10,522 bases of DNA, taken from Candidatus Tectimicrobiota bacterium (GTDB lineage: Bacteria > JACPSX01). Below, piece by piece: positions 1-5,591 of the stretch. Location: the NCBI GenBank assembly GCA_016193065.1, contig JACPSX010000236.1, positions 1 through 10,522 of the forward strand, written 5' to 3'. Each line of letters begins with the position of its first letter. Position 1 is the first letter of the stretch. The translations under genes and the position numbers were made by a program. The notes below the pieces were generated by a model. The model was not told where the DNA came from. It saw nothing but the letters and a program-made list of their open reading frames with translations, and did not search any database.

Positions 1-27
1 AGCCCGGGAAGCTCCCACTTTCTGTTT

Positions 28-60
28 CCCCCCCCCACCCCCTCCCGCCCGGGGAGGGGG
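28..60 (-). terminator. Possible 3' hairpin / G-rich tract behind the receptor gene
   Basis: About 80 bases past the receptor stop codon, minus-strand RNA can form a 9-bp stem (arms at 52-60 and 38-46, loop 47-51). The G-rich 3' arm runs on into a stretch of nine G (28-36). No U-run follows, so it is not a textbook intrinsic terminator. It may still stabilise or end the receptor mRNA. The same G tracts also fit a G-quadruplex motif (see findings). The remainder of 1-138 shows no gene I can support. Confidence 0.35.
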
Positions 61-138
61 GAAATCATTTGGCTGCCAGGGCCGGGGGGAAGAATGTCAA
101 AGGGAGAAATAGAAGATTCAGGATTCTGGGACACGGTG

Positions 139-2217
139 TTAGAGTCCTTCGAAGCGATAGCTGACACCTGCAAACGCCGCGACGCCGCTGGCCGGTACCA
201 GGAAAGGCTCTACCTGGCCCGTGCGGTTGTTCGTGGCAATGATTCCGGAAGTCTCGTACTTCTTGTTCAGCAGATTTTCGACCGCCAGCGAGGCGGTCAT
301 TGTTCCCCCGGGCACTTTCCGCTCATAGGCCAGCTTGCTGTTGAAGACCCAGTAGGGGTTGAGGCGGTCGTGATGATTGGCCTCGTCGTTCAGCAGATAC
401 TGGCTCCCCACGTAGGAACCCGTCAAGCCCACGTTCCAGCCCGCGGCCGGGCGGTAGTTGACACCTCCCCCCAGCCGGTGCCGCGGCACGAGCGGGAAGA
501 AATCTCCCTTCCGGACGGTCTGTGAAAACGTGGGCGCAGGTCCCGAGACGGTCACATCGGTCTCGAAGGTGGCCTCGGTAAACGTGTAATTGAGGAAGCC
601 GTCCATCTGCTCAACCGGGTGAACCTTGAGCGAGACCTCGATTCCCCGGCGCCGGGACTTGTCGATGTTTTGATTGAGCCCGGTGAACTCCACCGGGTCG
701 GTAAAAACAAAGAAGATCTCATCGCGCACGTCGGACTGAAAGAAGGCCAGCGTTCCCTCCCCCCATCCGGCCAGACGGGTCCGGATCCCGACCTCATGAT
801 TTTTCGATTTCACGGGCTTCAGGTCAGGGTTCGAGGTGAAGGCTCCCAGCGCGAACAGCTCGTCCTGCGTGGGAGTGCGGAACCCTTCCGAGTAGGTATA
901 ATAGAACCCCAGAGCGGGAACCGGGTTGTACACGACGCCGGCTCTGGGACTCAGCCTCCTGAACTTCTTGTCGCCGCTGTTGGCGGCGGTGATCCGGTCG
1001 GTGAAATTCAGGCGGTCCAGGTCATAGCGGAAGGCGCCCGTGATGGTCACTTTCGAGGACACATCAAACGAGTCCTGGAGATAAAAACCGTTCGCATTTT
1101 GCCGGGTCGCACGCCGGTTGAGAAACGGGAAGCCGGTGATCGAGGATCCCAGATTCCCGATATCGTGATGGTTGTACTCCGCCCCCAGGGTCAGGACATT
1201 GCGGCGGCCGCCCCAGCGGGTATCCTGGGTGAGCTGAAGGGTCCCTCCCCGGGATTCGATGTTGGTCTCGTCGCGCGTTGTGGAGGTTTGTCCAAAGACA
1301 ACGCTTTCCGTCGCCAGGTGCCGAAAATAGGCGTTTACGGACAGAGAAAGATCCAAGGGCAGCTTCCGGCGGCCGTTCAACACGACCGTATTGAGACGGT
1401 TGTCCTGAAAGTCACCGGGGGTAAAATTCCGCGTGCGGTCAATGGAAAGCACGCTTTCGGGCAGAGAGCCCGCCTGGCTTAACCGGTCATTCACGTGAGT
1501 GAAGGACAGGGACAGGTCCGTCTGGCTTTGGGGCCGGAAGCCGACCTTCCCCTGAAAGCGCCGCACCTTACCTCCCGATTCCTCCCGGAAGCCCCTCTCG
1601 CTGTCCCGCGCCACTCCGAAGAAGTAGTCCCATTTCTGGAAGGGGCCGCCGGCTTGCAGCCGATAGCGCTCCCGGTCAAAGCCCCCTTGCAGGGTCTCAA
1701 GCGTGATCTGAGGTTTCGCGCCCCCGCGCTTGGTGATGATGTTGATCACCCCTGAGAGGGCATTCTTGCCGAACGGAGCGGCTGCGCCCGGCAGGATCTC
1801 GATGCGCTCCACATCCTCCAGGGGCACGAGATCAAAGTTCGTCTGGTTGAAATCAGGCTGGTTCACCCGCACGCCGTCCACAAAGACGCTGATGGAGGGA
1901 ACGGGCTGGGCGTTAAACCCCCTCAAGTCGACCGTGGGTTGAAAGGAATTGCCCACTTGATCAAACACCACGATGCCGGGCTGGTTCTGGAGGACTTCCT
2001 GGAGGGTCTTGGCCCCGGAGGCTTTGATTTCTTTCTCGGTGAGAATCGTCACATGGGCAGGCAGGCGCTGGACATCGAAGCCCGCGTCCGGGAGACGGGT
2101 GGCGCTGACCACCACCTCTTCGACCCCTTCTCCAGCCGGGTCGCGCTGGGCAGAAAAACCCGGGTTCGCTACTCCCACAAGCAGGCTCAACGCCGCAATC
2201 CTCAAAAGCCGTTTCAT
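139..2217 (-). CDS. btuB: TonB-dependent outer-membrane receptor, probably vitamin B12 (BtuB-like)
   Basis: This 692-residue protein most likely imports cobalamin across the outer membrane using TonB/ExbBD energy. Residues 1-23 form a signal peptide (basic start, hydrophobic core, cleavage after FSA). A TonB box follows at about 33-40 (EEVVVSAT). The plug domain spans about 48-166, with the segments VDLRGF, VFVDGVRVNQ, LEDVERIEILPG and SGVINIITKRGG typical of family PF07715. The rest is a beta-barrel rich in alternating aromatic residues, including the signature FRTPTQDELF, and ends near an aromatic last strand (SYRFEGL). Length is normal for the family (BtuB is about 600, relatives up to 750). 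The ATG at 2217 has an SD (GGAAGAGGAG) ending 7-8 bases upstream. The substrate call rests mainly on the two cobalamin riboswitches in its leader; from the protein alone another corrinoid or a siderophore is possible. No btuFCD genes are visible here. Confidence 0.88.
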   Translation of the reverse strand: MKRLLRIAALSLLVGVANPGFSAQRDPAGEGVEEVVVSATRLPDAGFDVQRLPAHVTILTEKEIKASGAKTLQEVLQNQPGIVVFDQVGNSFQPTVDLRGFNAQPVPSISVFVDGVRVNQPDFNQTNFDLVPLEDVERIEILPGAAAPFGKNALSGVINIITKRGGAKPQITLETLQGGFDRERYRLQAGGPFQKWDYFFGVARDSERGFREESGGKVRRFQGKVGFRPQSQTDLSLSFTHVNDRLSQAGSLPESVLSIDRTRNFTPGDFQDNRLNTVVLNGRRKLPLDLSLSVNAYFRHLATESVVFGQTSTTRDETNIESRGGTLQLTQDTRWGGRRNVLTLGAEYNHHDIGNLGSSITGFPFLNRRATRQNANGFYLQDSFDVSSKVTITGAFRYDLDRLNFTDRITAANSGDKKFRRLSPRAGVVYNPVPALGFYYTYSEGFRTPTQDELFALGAFTSNPDLKPVKSKNHEVGIRTRLAGWGEGTLAFFQSDVRDEIFFVFTDPVEFTGLNQNIDKSRRRGIEVSLKVHPVEQMDGFLNYTFTEATFETDVTVSGPAPTFSQTVRKGDFFPLVPRHRLGGGVNYRPAAGWNVGLTGSYVGSQYLLNDEANHHDRLNPYWVFNSKLAYERKVPGGTMTASLAVENLLNKKYETSGIIATNNRTGQVEPFLVPASGVAAFAGVSYRFEGL

Positions 2218-2227
2218 CTGGATCTCT

Positions 2228-2250
2228 CCTCTTCCCCCCGCGGGGAAAGG
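2228..2250 (-). promoter_or_regulatory. RBS-sequestering hairpin (P13/L13) of the proximal cobalamin riboswitch
   Basis: On the minus strand, CCUUUCC (2250-2244) pairs with GGAAGAGG (2235-2228) with one bulged G. The 3' arm is the Shine-Dalgarno sequence of the receptor gene. The 8-base loop (2243-2236, CCGCGGGG) contains CGCGGG, the exact reverse complement of CCCGCG in the aptamer's L5 (2327-2322). In cobalamin riboswitches a L5-L13 kissing contact formed on ligand binding stabilises this hairpin and blocks ribosome entry. The pairing is visible in the sequence; the regulatory outcome is inferred from the family. Confidence 0.8.
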
Positions 2251-2267
2251 TGGATTGTGAATTCGGC

Positions 2268-2408
2268 CCAGACCCGGTCTCCTGGCTCTCGTTCACCCTA
2301 CTTGCCGCGCCTTCCCAGCCTCGCGGGCCAGTGGCTCTTGAAAGCGGCTTTCGTCCCGATCACAGTCGCGGGGCGGCGGAAGCTTCTCACTCCCTTCCCT
2401 CGGTCTGG
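2268..2408 (-). ncRNA. Cobalamin riboswitch, proximal copy
   Basis: The minus strand carries the conserved cobalamin aptamer in order: a P1 stem (CCAGACC at 2408-2402 with GGUCUGG at 2274-2268), GGGAAGGGAGUGAGAAGCUU, CCCCGCGACUGUGAUCGGGA, GCCACUGG, GGCUGGGAAGGCGCG, CAAGUAGG, and the B12 box AGCCAGGAGACCGGG near 2288-2274. It binds adenosyl- or related cobalamin and normally shuts off the downstream gene. It lies directly upstream of the receptor gene and its expression platform is the hairpin at 2228-2250, so control is probably translational. The aptamer assignment is secure; the preferred cobalamin form cannot be read here. Confidence 0.94.
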
Positions 2409-2509
2409 AGCCCTACCTTATTTCTGGTAAATTGCTCTGGCCGGCGCACCTCCTTTCTGTACCCCCCACACAGCCCTGCCCCTCACCGGGAGGAGGACAA
2501 GGAAGGGAT

Positions 2510-2547
2510 AAAAAAATCCCCAGACCCAAAACCAGATGGGCCTGAGG
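2510..2547 (-). terminator. Intrinsic terminator between the tandem riboswitches
   Basis: On the minus strand the arm CCUCAGGCCCA (2547-2537) pairs with UGGGUCUGGGG (2528-2518). This gives 11 continuous pairs with two G-U wobbles and an 8-base loop, followed at once by A and seven U (2517-2510). It is a textbook Rho-independent terminator. It lies about 70 bases downstream of the distal cobalamin aptamer and upstream of the proximal one, so it is the likely attenuator of the distal riboswitch. Confidence 0.88.
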
Positions 2548-2565
2548 ATTGCCTCTTTCCGTCCC

Positions 2566-2581
2566 CAGGTTGTGAAACCTG
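2566..2581 (-). promoter_or_regulatory. Small hairpin in the distal riboswitch expression platform
   Basis: A perfect 6-bp stem with a 4-base loop (CAGGTT, TCAC, AACCTG on the minus strand) sits between the distal aptamer and its terminator. The overlapping stretch CCUGGGGA (2569-2562) can pair with UCUCCAGG in the distal aptamer's L5 region (2677-2670), eight pairs with one wobble. It could be the kissing partner or part of an antiterminator. The complementarity is visible; the role is inference. Confidence 0.4.
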
Positions 2582-2614
2582 ACCCCGGTCCGCGAGGGTC
2601 GCAGATTTCCGCAA

Positions 2615-2769
2615 CCCTGCAGGCAGGTCTTCTGGCTTCCGGATCGTCCTACTGGCTGCGCCTTCCCGGCCTGGAGAGCCAGTGGCTGCTGCAGCGTTCG
2701 TCCCCGGTTACAGCGTCGGGCCCGCTCCCGATTTGCACGGGATTCCCTCTTCCGTGAATACCTGCAGGG
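2615..2769 (-). ncRNA. Cobalamin riboswitch, distal copy
   Basis: A second full cobalamin aptamer lies on the minus strand. P1 is formed by CCCUGCAGGU (2769-2760) and ACCUGCCUGCAGGG (2628-2615). The core has GAGGGAAUCCCGUGCAAAUC, GGGAGCGGGCCCGACGCUGU, AACCGGGGACGAA, GCCACUGGC, GGCCGGGAAGGCGCAGCCAG, UAGGA and the B12 box AAGCCAGAAGACCUGCC (2638-2622). It matches the consensus at least as well as the proximal copy. An intrinsic terminator follows it, so this copy probably acts by premature termination. No gene lies between the two copies, so both serve the receptor gene. Confidence 0.95.
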
Positions 2770-2782
2770 GTAACGATGCTCC

Positions 2783-2812
2783 ATCATCCAACGGCCAGGG
2801 GCCGGGCGTCAA
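2783..2812 (-). promoter_or_regulatory. Putative sigma70 promoter of the riboswitch-btuB transcript
   Basis: The minus strand reads TTGACG (2812-2807), an 18-base spacer, then GATGAT (2788-2783), which is 5 of 6 and 4 of 6 matches to the consensus. Transcription would start near 2775, a few bases before the P1 stem of the distal riboswitch, which is where a promoter is expected. The -10 is imperfect, so the call is moderate. Confidence 0.5.
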
Positions 2813-2927
2813 GCCCATTTTTGAGGGAAATTTGTGGCGGCCGGAAAAAGCGCCCGCAGTGGACCCCGATCCGAAACTCGACATGGGCTGGGAAGCAGGA
2901 AGATTGCTATTTGACCCTAGGCTCGGG

Positions 2928-2956
2928 AGGTGGGAGAACTCAATTCTTCCGCACCT
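2928..2956. repeat. Hairpin inside the inverted-repeat block
   Basis: The plus strand reads AGGTGGGAGAA, CTCAA, TTCTTCCGCACCT. The arms pair over 11 bp with two single-base bulges around a 5-base loop. No U-run follows on either strand, so it is not an intrinsic terminator. Confidence 0.45.
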
Positions 2957-2967
2957 AGAGTGGTAAT

Positions 2968-3005
2968 CGGAAAGTGGTGTAGGTCTCCGCACGAGAGCGC
3001 TTTCC
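2968..3005. repeat. Second hairpin inside the inverted-repeat block
   Basis: GGAAAG (from about 2969) pairs with CTTTCC (3000-3005). Inside it TCTC pairs with GAGA around the loop CGCAC. It is a two-tier stem with an internal loop and no adjacent T-run. Confidence 0.35.
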
Positions 3006-3196
3006 CTGAGCCCCTTGGGAGTGCACAGCAGGGTTCGGAATTTCGGATCGGGGTGGACATTCCAAAAATTTAGCGATACCCTGTGTGCTGGTTTCAAGAG
3101 CAGAATCTCCGTGGCAATAAAGATGTAATTCTTTCGGGTCCGGCCAGGACAGGCCGCAAAGACTGTTCCTTATTTCAATCCAGCGGGAGCTACAAA

Positions 3197-3559
3197 ATGG
3201 ATTACTTGGTATGTAAGGAAGGGGAATTGAGGGAGCGCAGTTGCAGGCTCGTGCAGGCCGGTGACGTACAGATCGGAGTCTTTCGGGTCAAGGGAAAATT
3301 GGTTGCTTACGCCAACAACTGCATACACCAGGGCGGCCCGGTCTGCCAGGGCGAGATCCTGGGCAAGGTCGAAGAAGTCCTGGGGACAGACAAGACCATA
3401 ATCAGCGAGCGCTTTTCGGAAAACGAGATCCACCTCGTCTGCCCCTGGCACGGCTGGGAATATAACCTGGAGACCGGAGAGTGCGCAGCGGATCGCCGCT
3501 TGCGGCTGCGGCCCTACCCTGTCGTACTGCGCGGAGACGAGGTGTACGTTAAGGTGTGA
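3197..3559 (+). CDS. Small Rieske [2Fe-2S] protein
   Basis: This 120-residue cytoplasmic protein consists of one Rieske domain, which carries electrons through a [2Fe-2S] cluster held by two Cys and two His. The ligands are C42-I-H44 and C82-P-W-H85, followed by the usual GWEYNLETGEC stretch. Between H44 and C82 there are 37 residues, against roughly 16-17 in ring-hydroxylating dioxygenase ferredoxins, so there is a larger insertion between the cluster loops, containing one extra cysteine (C50). There is no signal peptide or membrane anchor, which argues against a bc1-type Rieske subunit. The ATG at 3197 is chosen over a GTG at 3083 because GGGAG lies 7 bases upstream and the Rieske fold begins there. 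It is followed closely by the 109-residue gene and an amidohydrolase. Its redox partner is unknown; a role in electron supply or in a multisubunit decarboxylase/oxygenase is inference. Confidence 0.9.
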   Translation: MDYLVCKEGELRERSCRLVQAGDVQIGVFRVKGKLVAYANNCIHQGGPVCQGEILGKVEEVLGTDKTIISERFSENEIHLVCPWHGWEYNLETGECAADRRLRLRPYPVVLRGDEVYVKV

Positions 3560-3597
3560 CGAACCACCGTAGTGCAAAGATCCCCGGGAGGTCTTCT

Positions 3598-3927
3598 ATG
3601 AGCGAACCCAATATCTCCGGCGAGTCCATGATCCCCGACAGGTCTCTGGAGGAGATGGCCTGCCGGCTGTGCCGCCGTTACAGTGATCCTGCCGCGCGGG
3701 AAACCGAGAGGATCGCGGATAAAACCCTGCAGGATCTGCTCTCTCTGGTCATCCACAGCTACTTCCAGCGCCTGGAATCCCGGGAGGAGAACGGGCCGCT
3801 CGCACCGATCCGGCCGGATTCGAACGTCACCGCGACGGAAGTGGTCGTTCTGGTCACGGAGCTGCTCAAAGCGGTCGACGTGGAGGTCTTCGAGCTGGGC
3901 ATGTGGCAGGCCCTCGGCAAGCGCTGA
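3598..3927 (+). CDS. Unrecognised 109-residue helical protein of the Rieske-amidohydrolase cassette
   Basis: I cannot assign a function. The protein is soluble, with no signal peptide or membrane segment, and looks mostly helical. Residues 15-62 are rich in charged and amphipathic sequence and include a C22-x2-C25 pair (ACRLCRRY). After a short proline-containing linker (68-76), residues 78-107 look like a second helical segment ending ELGMWQALGKR. A single CxxC is not enough for a metal site by itself but could act in a dimer. The ATG at 3598 is preferred over the overlapping GTG at 3556 because GGGAGG lies 6 bases upstream. It sits 38 bases after the Rieske gene and about 100 bases before the amidohydrolase, so it is probably co-transcribed and may be a small accessory subunit of the enzyme. 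Confidence 0.75.
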   Translation: MSEPNISGESMIPDRSLEEMACRLCRRYSDPAARETERIADKTLQDLLSLVIHSYFQRLESREENGPLAPIRPDSNVTATEVVVLVTELLKAVDVEVFELGMWQALGKR

Positions 3928-4030
3928 TCCATCGCTTAGGCCCCGCCGCAGTTGAAGTGGGCAGGCGCCTAAAACAGTGGGCCGGTCGAACGATACGGAT
4001 TTGAAAAACGCGATAAGAGGGGGAAAGCAA

Positions 4031-5257
4031 ATGTCTCCAGACATGGGACCCAACGGGAATCAGGGGGTACTCGCAAATGCCGAGCGCCAGGCCGCCGAGC
4101 GAGGCCTGGACCGGTTTCCGATCGTGGATGCCGATGCTCATCACTACGAAATGCAGTCCTGGGGCAGTATCGTAAAGTACATCGAGCACCCCACCACGCG
4201 CCGGCGGGCCGAGGAAGGCATGAAGCTGGGCGCCGGCCGATTCCAGCTCCTCCCCCACCAGTTAGGAGACCAGCAGGTGGCAGGCCGGATCAAGCGGCGC
4301 TTTACCCCCCAGGACCCCTACGAAGGCGTCCTGCACGAGATTGATCGCTTCCAGCGGGAGATGTCACAACTGGGGGTTGATTATTCCGTCGTGTTTCCCA
4401 CGCTCATGCTGAACCTGGGGTTGCACCCCCAGGCCGAGGTGGAATCGGCCATTGCCTGGGCCTACGCCCGCTGGATCACCGAGGAAGTGCTGAACCGCAG
4501 CGAAACCATCAAGACAATGCTCTACATCCCCTTCAACGATCCGGACATGAGTCTGAAGATGGTCGAGACCTTTACCGGCAAGCCCGGAGTCGTGGGTTTT
4601 ATGGTCACCAGTCTGCGCTACCAGCCGGTCCACCACAACCGGTACATGAAGTTCTACAGAGCCGTGGAAGAGTCCGGTTTACCGCTGGCCTTTCACCCGG
4701 TCTATAACTGGAGCGAGCGCTCTTTGGAGCAGTTTGACCGCTTTATCGGGGTACACTCCCTCGGCTTTCCCCTCTACAACATGATCCATTTGACGAACGT
4801 GGTGATCCACGCCATCCCCGAGCGCTTCCCGCGGCTCAAATTCATCTGGATGGAATGCGGGGTGGCCTGGATCCCGTTCCTGATGTTCCGGCTGGACAAC
4901 GAGTACATGATGCGGCCCTCGGAAGCCCCGGGTCTCAAGAAGAAGCCCAGCGAGTACATGCGGGAGTTCTTCTATACGTCCCAGCCCCTGGAGTGGCCCG
5001 ACAATCTGAACCATCTGGCTTATATCTTCGAGATGATCCATGCAGAGACCCAGCTTCTGTATGCCTCGGACTATCCCCACTGGGACTTTGATCTCCCCAG
5101 CCGCATCTACGATCTTCCCTTCCTGACCGAGAAAGCCAAGCGGCGCATCCTGGGGAGAAACTCCCTGGAGCTGTTCCACCTGCCGGTTCCCGAGAAATAC
5201 TCTTCCGGGGAACCAGAAGCAACTACGGTAGGCGACGGCTTCTCACAAAAGAAGTAG
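4031..5257 (+). CDS. Amidohydrolase-2 family metal-dependent enzyme (hydrolase or decarboxylase)
   Basis: This 408-residue protein is a TIM-barrel metalloenzyme of the amidohydrolase-2 type (PF04909), the group that includes ACMSD and related non-oxidative decarboxylases. The start of the barrel is FPIVDADAHHYE, giving D33-x-D35-x-H37 in place of the usual D-x-H-x-H, so Asp replaces the first metal His, as in a known subset of the family. Further likely metal or active-site residues are H222 (LAFHPVYNW), E275 (WMECG), and D347 with H350 (ASDYPHWD), the C-terminal Asp typical of the family. Length is normal. The ATG at 4031 has a GGGGGA Shine-Dalgarno about 7 bases upstream and is preferred over a GTG at 3977. 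The substrate is unknown. Neighbouring Rieske and small helical proteins suggest catabolism of an aromatic or carboxylated compound, but that is inference. Confidence 0.88.
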   Translation: MSPDMGPNGNQGVLANAERQAAERGLDRFPIVDADAHHYEMQSWGSIVKYIEHPTTRRRAEEGMKLGAGRFQLLPHQLGDQQVAGRIKRRFTPQDPYEGVLHEIDRFQREMSQLGVDYSVVFPTLMLNLGLHPQAEVESAIAWAYARWITEEVLNRSETIKTMLYIPFNDPDMSLKMVETFTGKPGVVGFMVTSLRYQPVHHNRYMKFYRAVEESGLPLAFHPVYNWSERSLEQFDRFIGVHSLGFPLYNMIHLTNVVIHAIPERFPRLKFIWMECGVAWIPFLMFRLDNEYMMRPSEAPGLKKKPSEYMREFFYTSQPLEWPDNLNHLAYIFEMIHAETQLLYASDYPHWDFDLPSRIYDLPFLTEKAKRRILGRNSLELFHLPVPEKYSSGEPEATTVGDGFSQKK

Positions 5258-5258
5258 G

Positions 5259-5396
5259 GGAATCCTCGGGTCAGTCAAACGCCCCGGTTCTCCATCCTTC
5301 CCGGTTGGTTCACCGCACCTCGGCAGGCAGGGGACCGGCTGCGGAAGCGCTGGAGTTTCCCGGCTGGGAATGCCCCCTGACGTTGGTGAGGATTCC
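5259..5396. repeat. Nested inverted-repeat structure after the amidohydrolase gene
   Basis: GGAATCCTC (5259-5267) and GAGGATTCC (5388-5396) are perfect inverted copies. Further complementary pairs lie nested inside in the correct order: GTCAG with CTGAC, CTCCA with TGGAG, CCGCA with TGCGG, plus a side hairpin TTCCC/GGGAA near 5357-5370. The whole folds as an irregular rod starting right after the stop codon. There is no U-run, so it is not a standard terminator. It fills most of the gene-free stretch 5258-5448; I see no coding frame there. It may be a 3' UTR structure, a small RNA or a mobile-element remnant. Confidence 0.4.
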
Positions 5397-5448
5397 ATAA
5401 GAGACTCACTTTCAATGGGTTCCTGACTCAAACCCCCGCTCGCTAGGT

Positions 5449-5503
5449 ATTTAAGCAAAATGTATCAATTGCCTTGACAAAGTGGACCTTCAAGATCTAT
5501 ATT
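5449..5503 (+). promoter_or_regulatory. Sigma70-type promoter of the SUF operon
   Basis: TTGACA (5474-5479) is a perfect -35 box. After an 18-base spacer comes TATATT (5498-5503), 5 of 6 to the -10 consensus. An AT-rich stretch just upstream (about 5449-5470) stands out in this GC-rich sequence and could serve as an UP element. Transcription would start near 5510, leaving a leader of about 80 bases before the regulator gene. This is the best promoter in the window and fits a transcript from the Rrf2 gene into sufBCDS. Confidence 0.75.
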
Positions 5504-5535
5504 CTCTTGGGCGATAAGAGAGGGAGGGCTAGGGG

Positions 5536-5573
5536 AAGACCAAAAGAAGTTTTGCTAAGAATCTTAAGGTCTT
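5536..5573 (+). promoter_or_regulatory. Candidate operator / leader dyads before the Rrf2 gene
   Basis: Three inverted repeats lie in the leader: AAGACC (5536-5541) with GGTCTT (5568-5573) as outer arms, CAAAA-GAAG-TTTTG (5541-5554), and TAAGA-A-TCTTA (5556-5566). They lie downstream of the -10 box and upstream of the regulator start. Rrf2/IscR proteins often repress their own operon by binding such sites. The dyads are visible; their use as an operator is inference, and an RNA hairpin is also possible. Confidence 0.35.
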
Positions 5574-5591
5574 ACGGGAAGGGTGGCTCTC

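Larger units (their letters stand above)
2859..3058. repeat. 200-bp block bounded by an 18-bp inverted repeat (MITE-like or structured RNA)
   Basis: The left arm ACCCCGATCCGAAA (2863-2876) and right arm TTTCGGATCGGGGT (3041-3054) are perfect inverted copies. Matching continues outward to 2859 and 3058 with two mismatches. Two strong hairpins lie inside, at 2928-2956 and 2968-3005. I see no convincing coding frame and no clear target-site duplication. It occupies most of the divergent region 2813-3196 between the B12 unit and the Rieske cassette. The remaining bases there hold no promoter I can assign with confidence for the plus-strand genes. Confidence 0.5.

Noticed and set aside
619-1482. 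Long plus-strand open frame (287 codons) opposite the receptor gene
   Set aside because: It is antisense to a clear TonB-dependent receptor, has low-complexity G/R/P/V-rich composition and no recognisable domain; it is the GC-rich shadow of the real gene.
2430-2460. AAAGGAGGT on the minus strand between the terminator and proximal aptamer, looking like a Shine-Dalgarno for a leader peptide
   Set aside because: No start codon lies at suitable distance on that strand, so no leader peptide can be supported.
2413-2787. 124-codon minus-strand frame upstream of btuB
   Set aside because: It runs through the distal riboswitch and its terminator, whose conserved bases explain the sequence; the translation is Arg/Gly-rich with no domain.
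2708-3097. 129-codon minus-strand frame in the divergent region
   Set aside because: It overlaps the inverted-repeat block, the putative promoter and the distal aptamer's 5' end, with no recognisable domain or start signal.
3083-3196. N-terminal extension of the Rieske gene from GTG 3083
   Set aside because: The extension has no Shine-Dalgarno, does not resemble Rieske proteins, and the ATG at 3197 has a good SD and fits the domain start.
5259-5396. Possible small SRP (4.5S) RNA on the minus strand, because of GTGAACC and GGAAGG stretches
   Set aside because: The required CAGG-CCGGAAGG-AGCA asymmetric loop is not present; only short pieces match.
5417-5435. GGGTT...AACCC hairpin upstream of the SUF promoter as a terminator
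   Set aside because: The stem is only 5 bp, the loop is 9 bases and no T-run follows.
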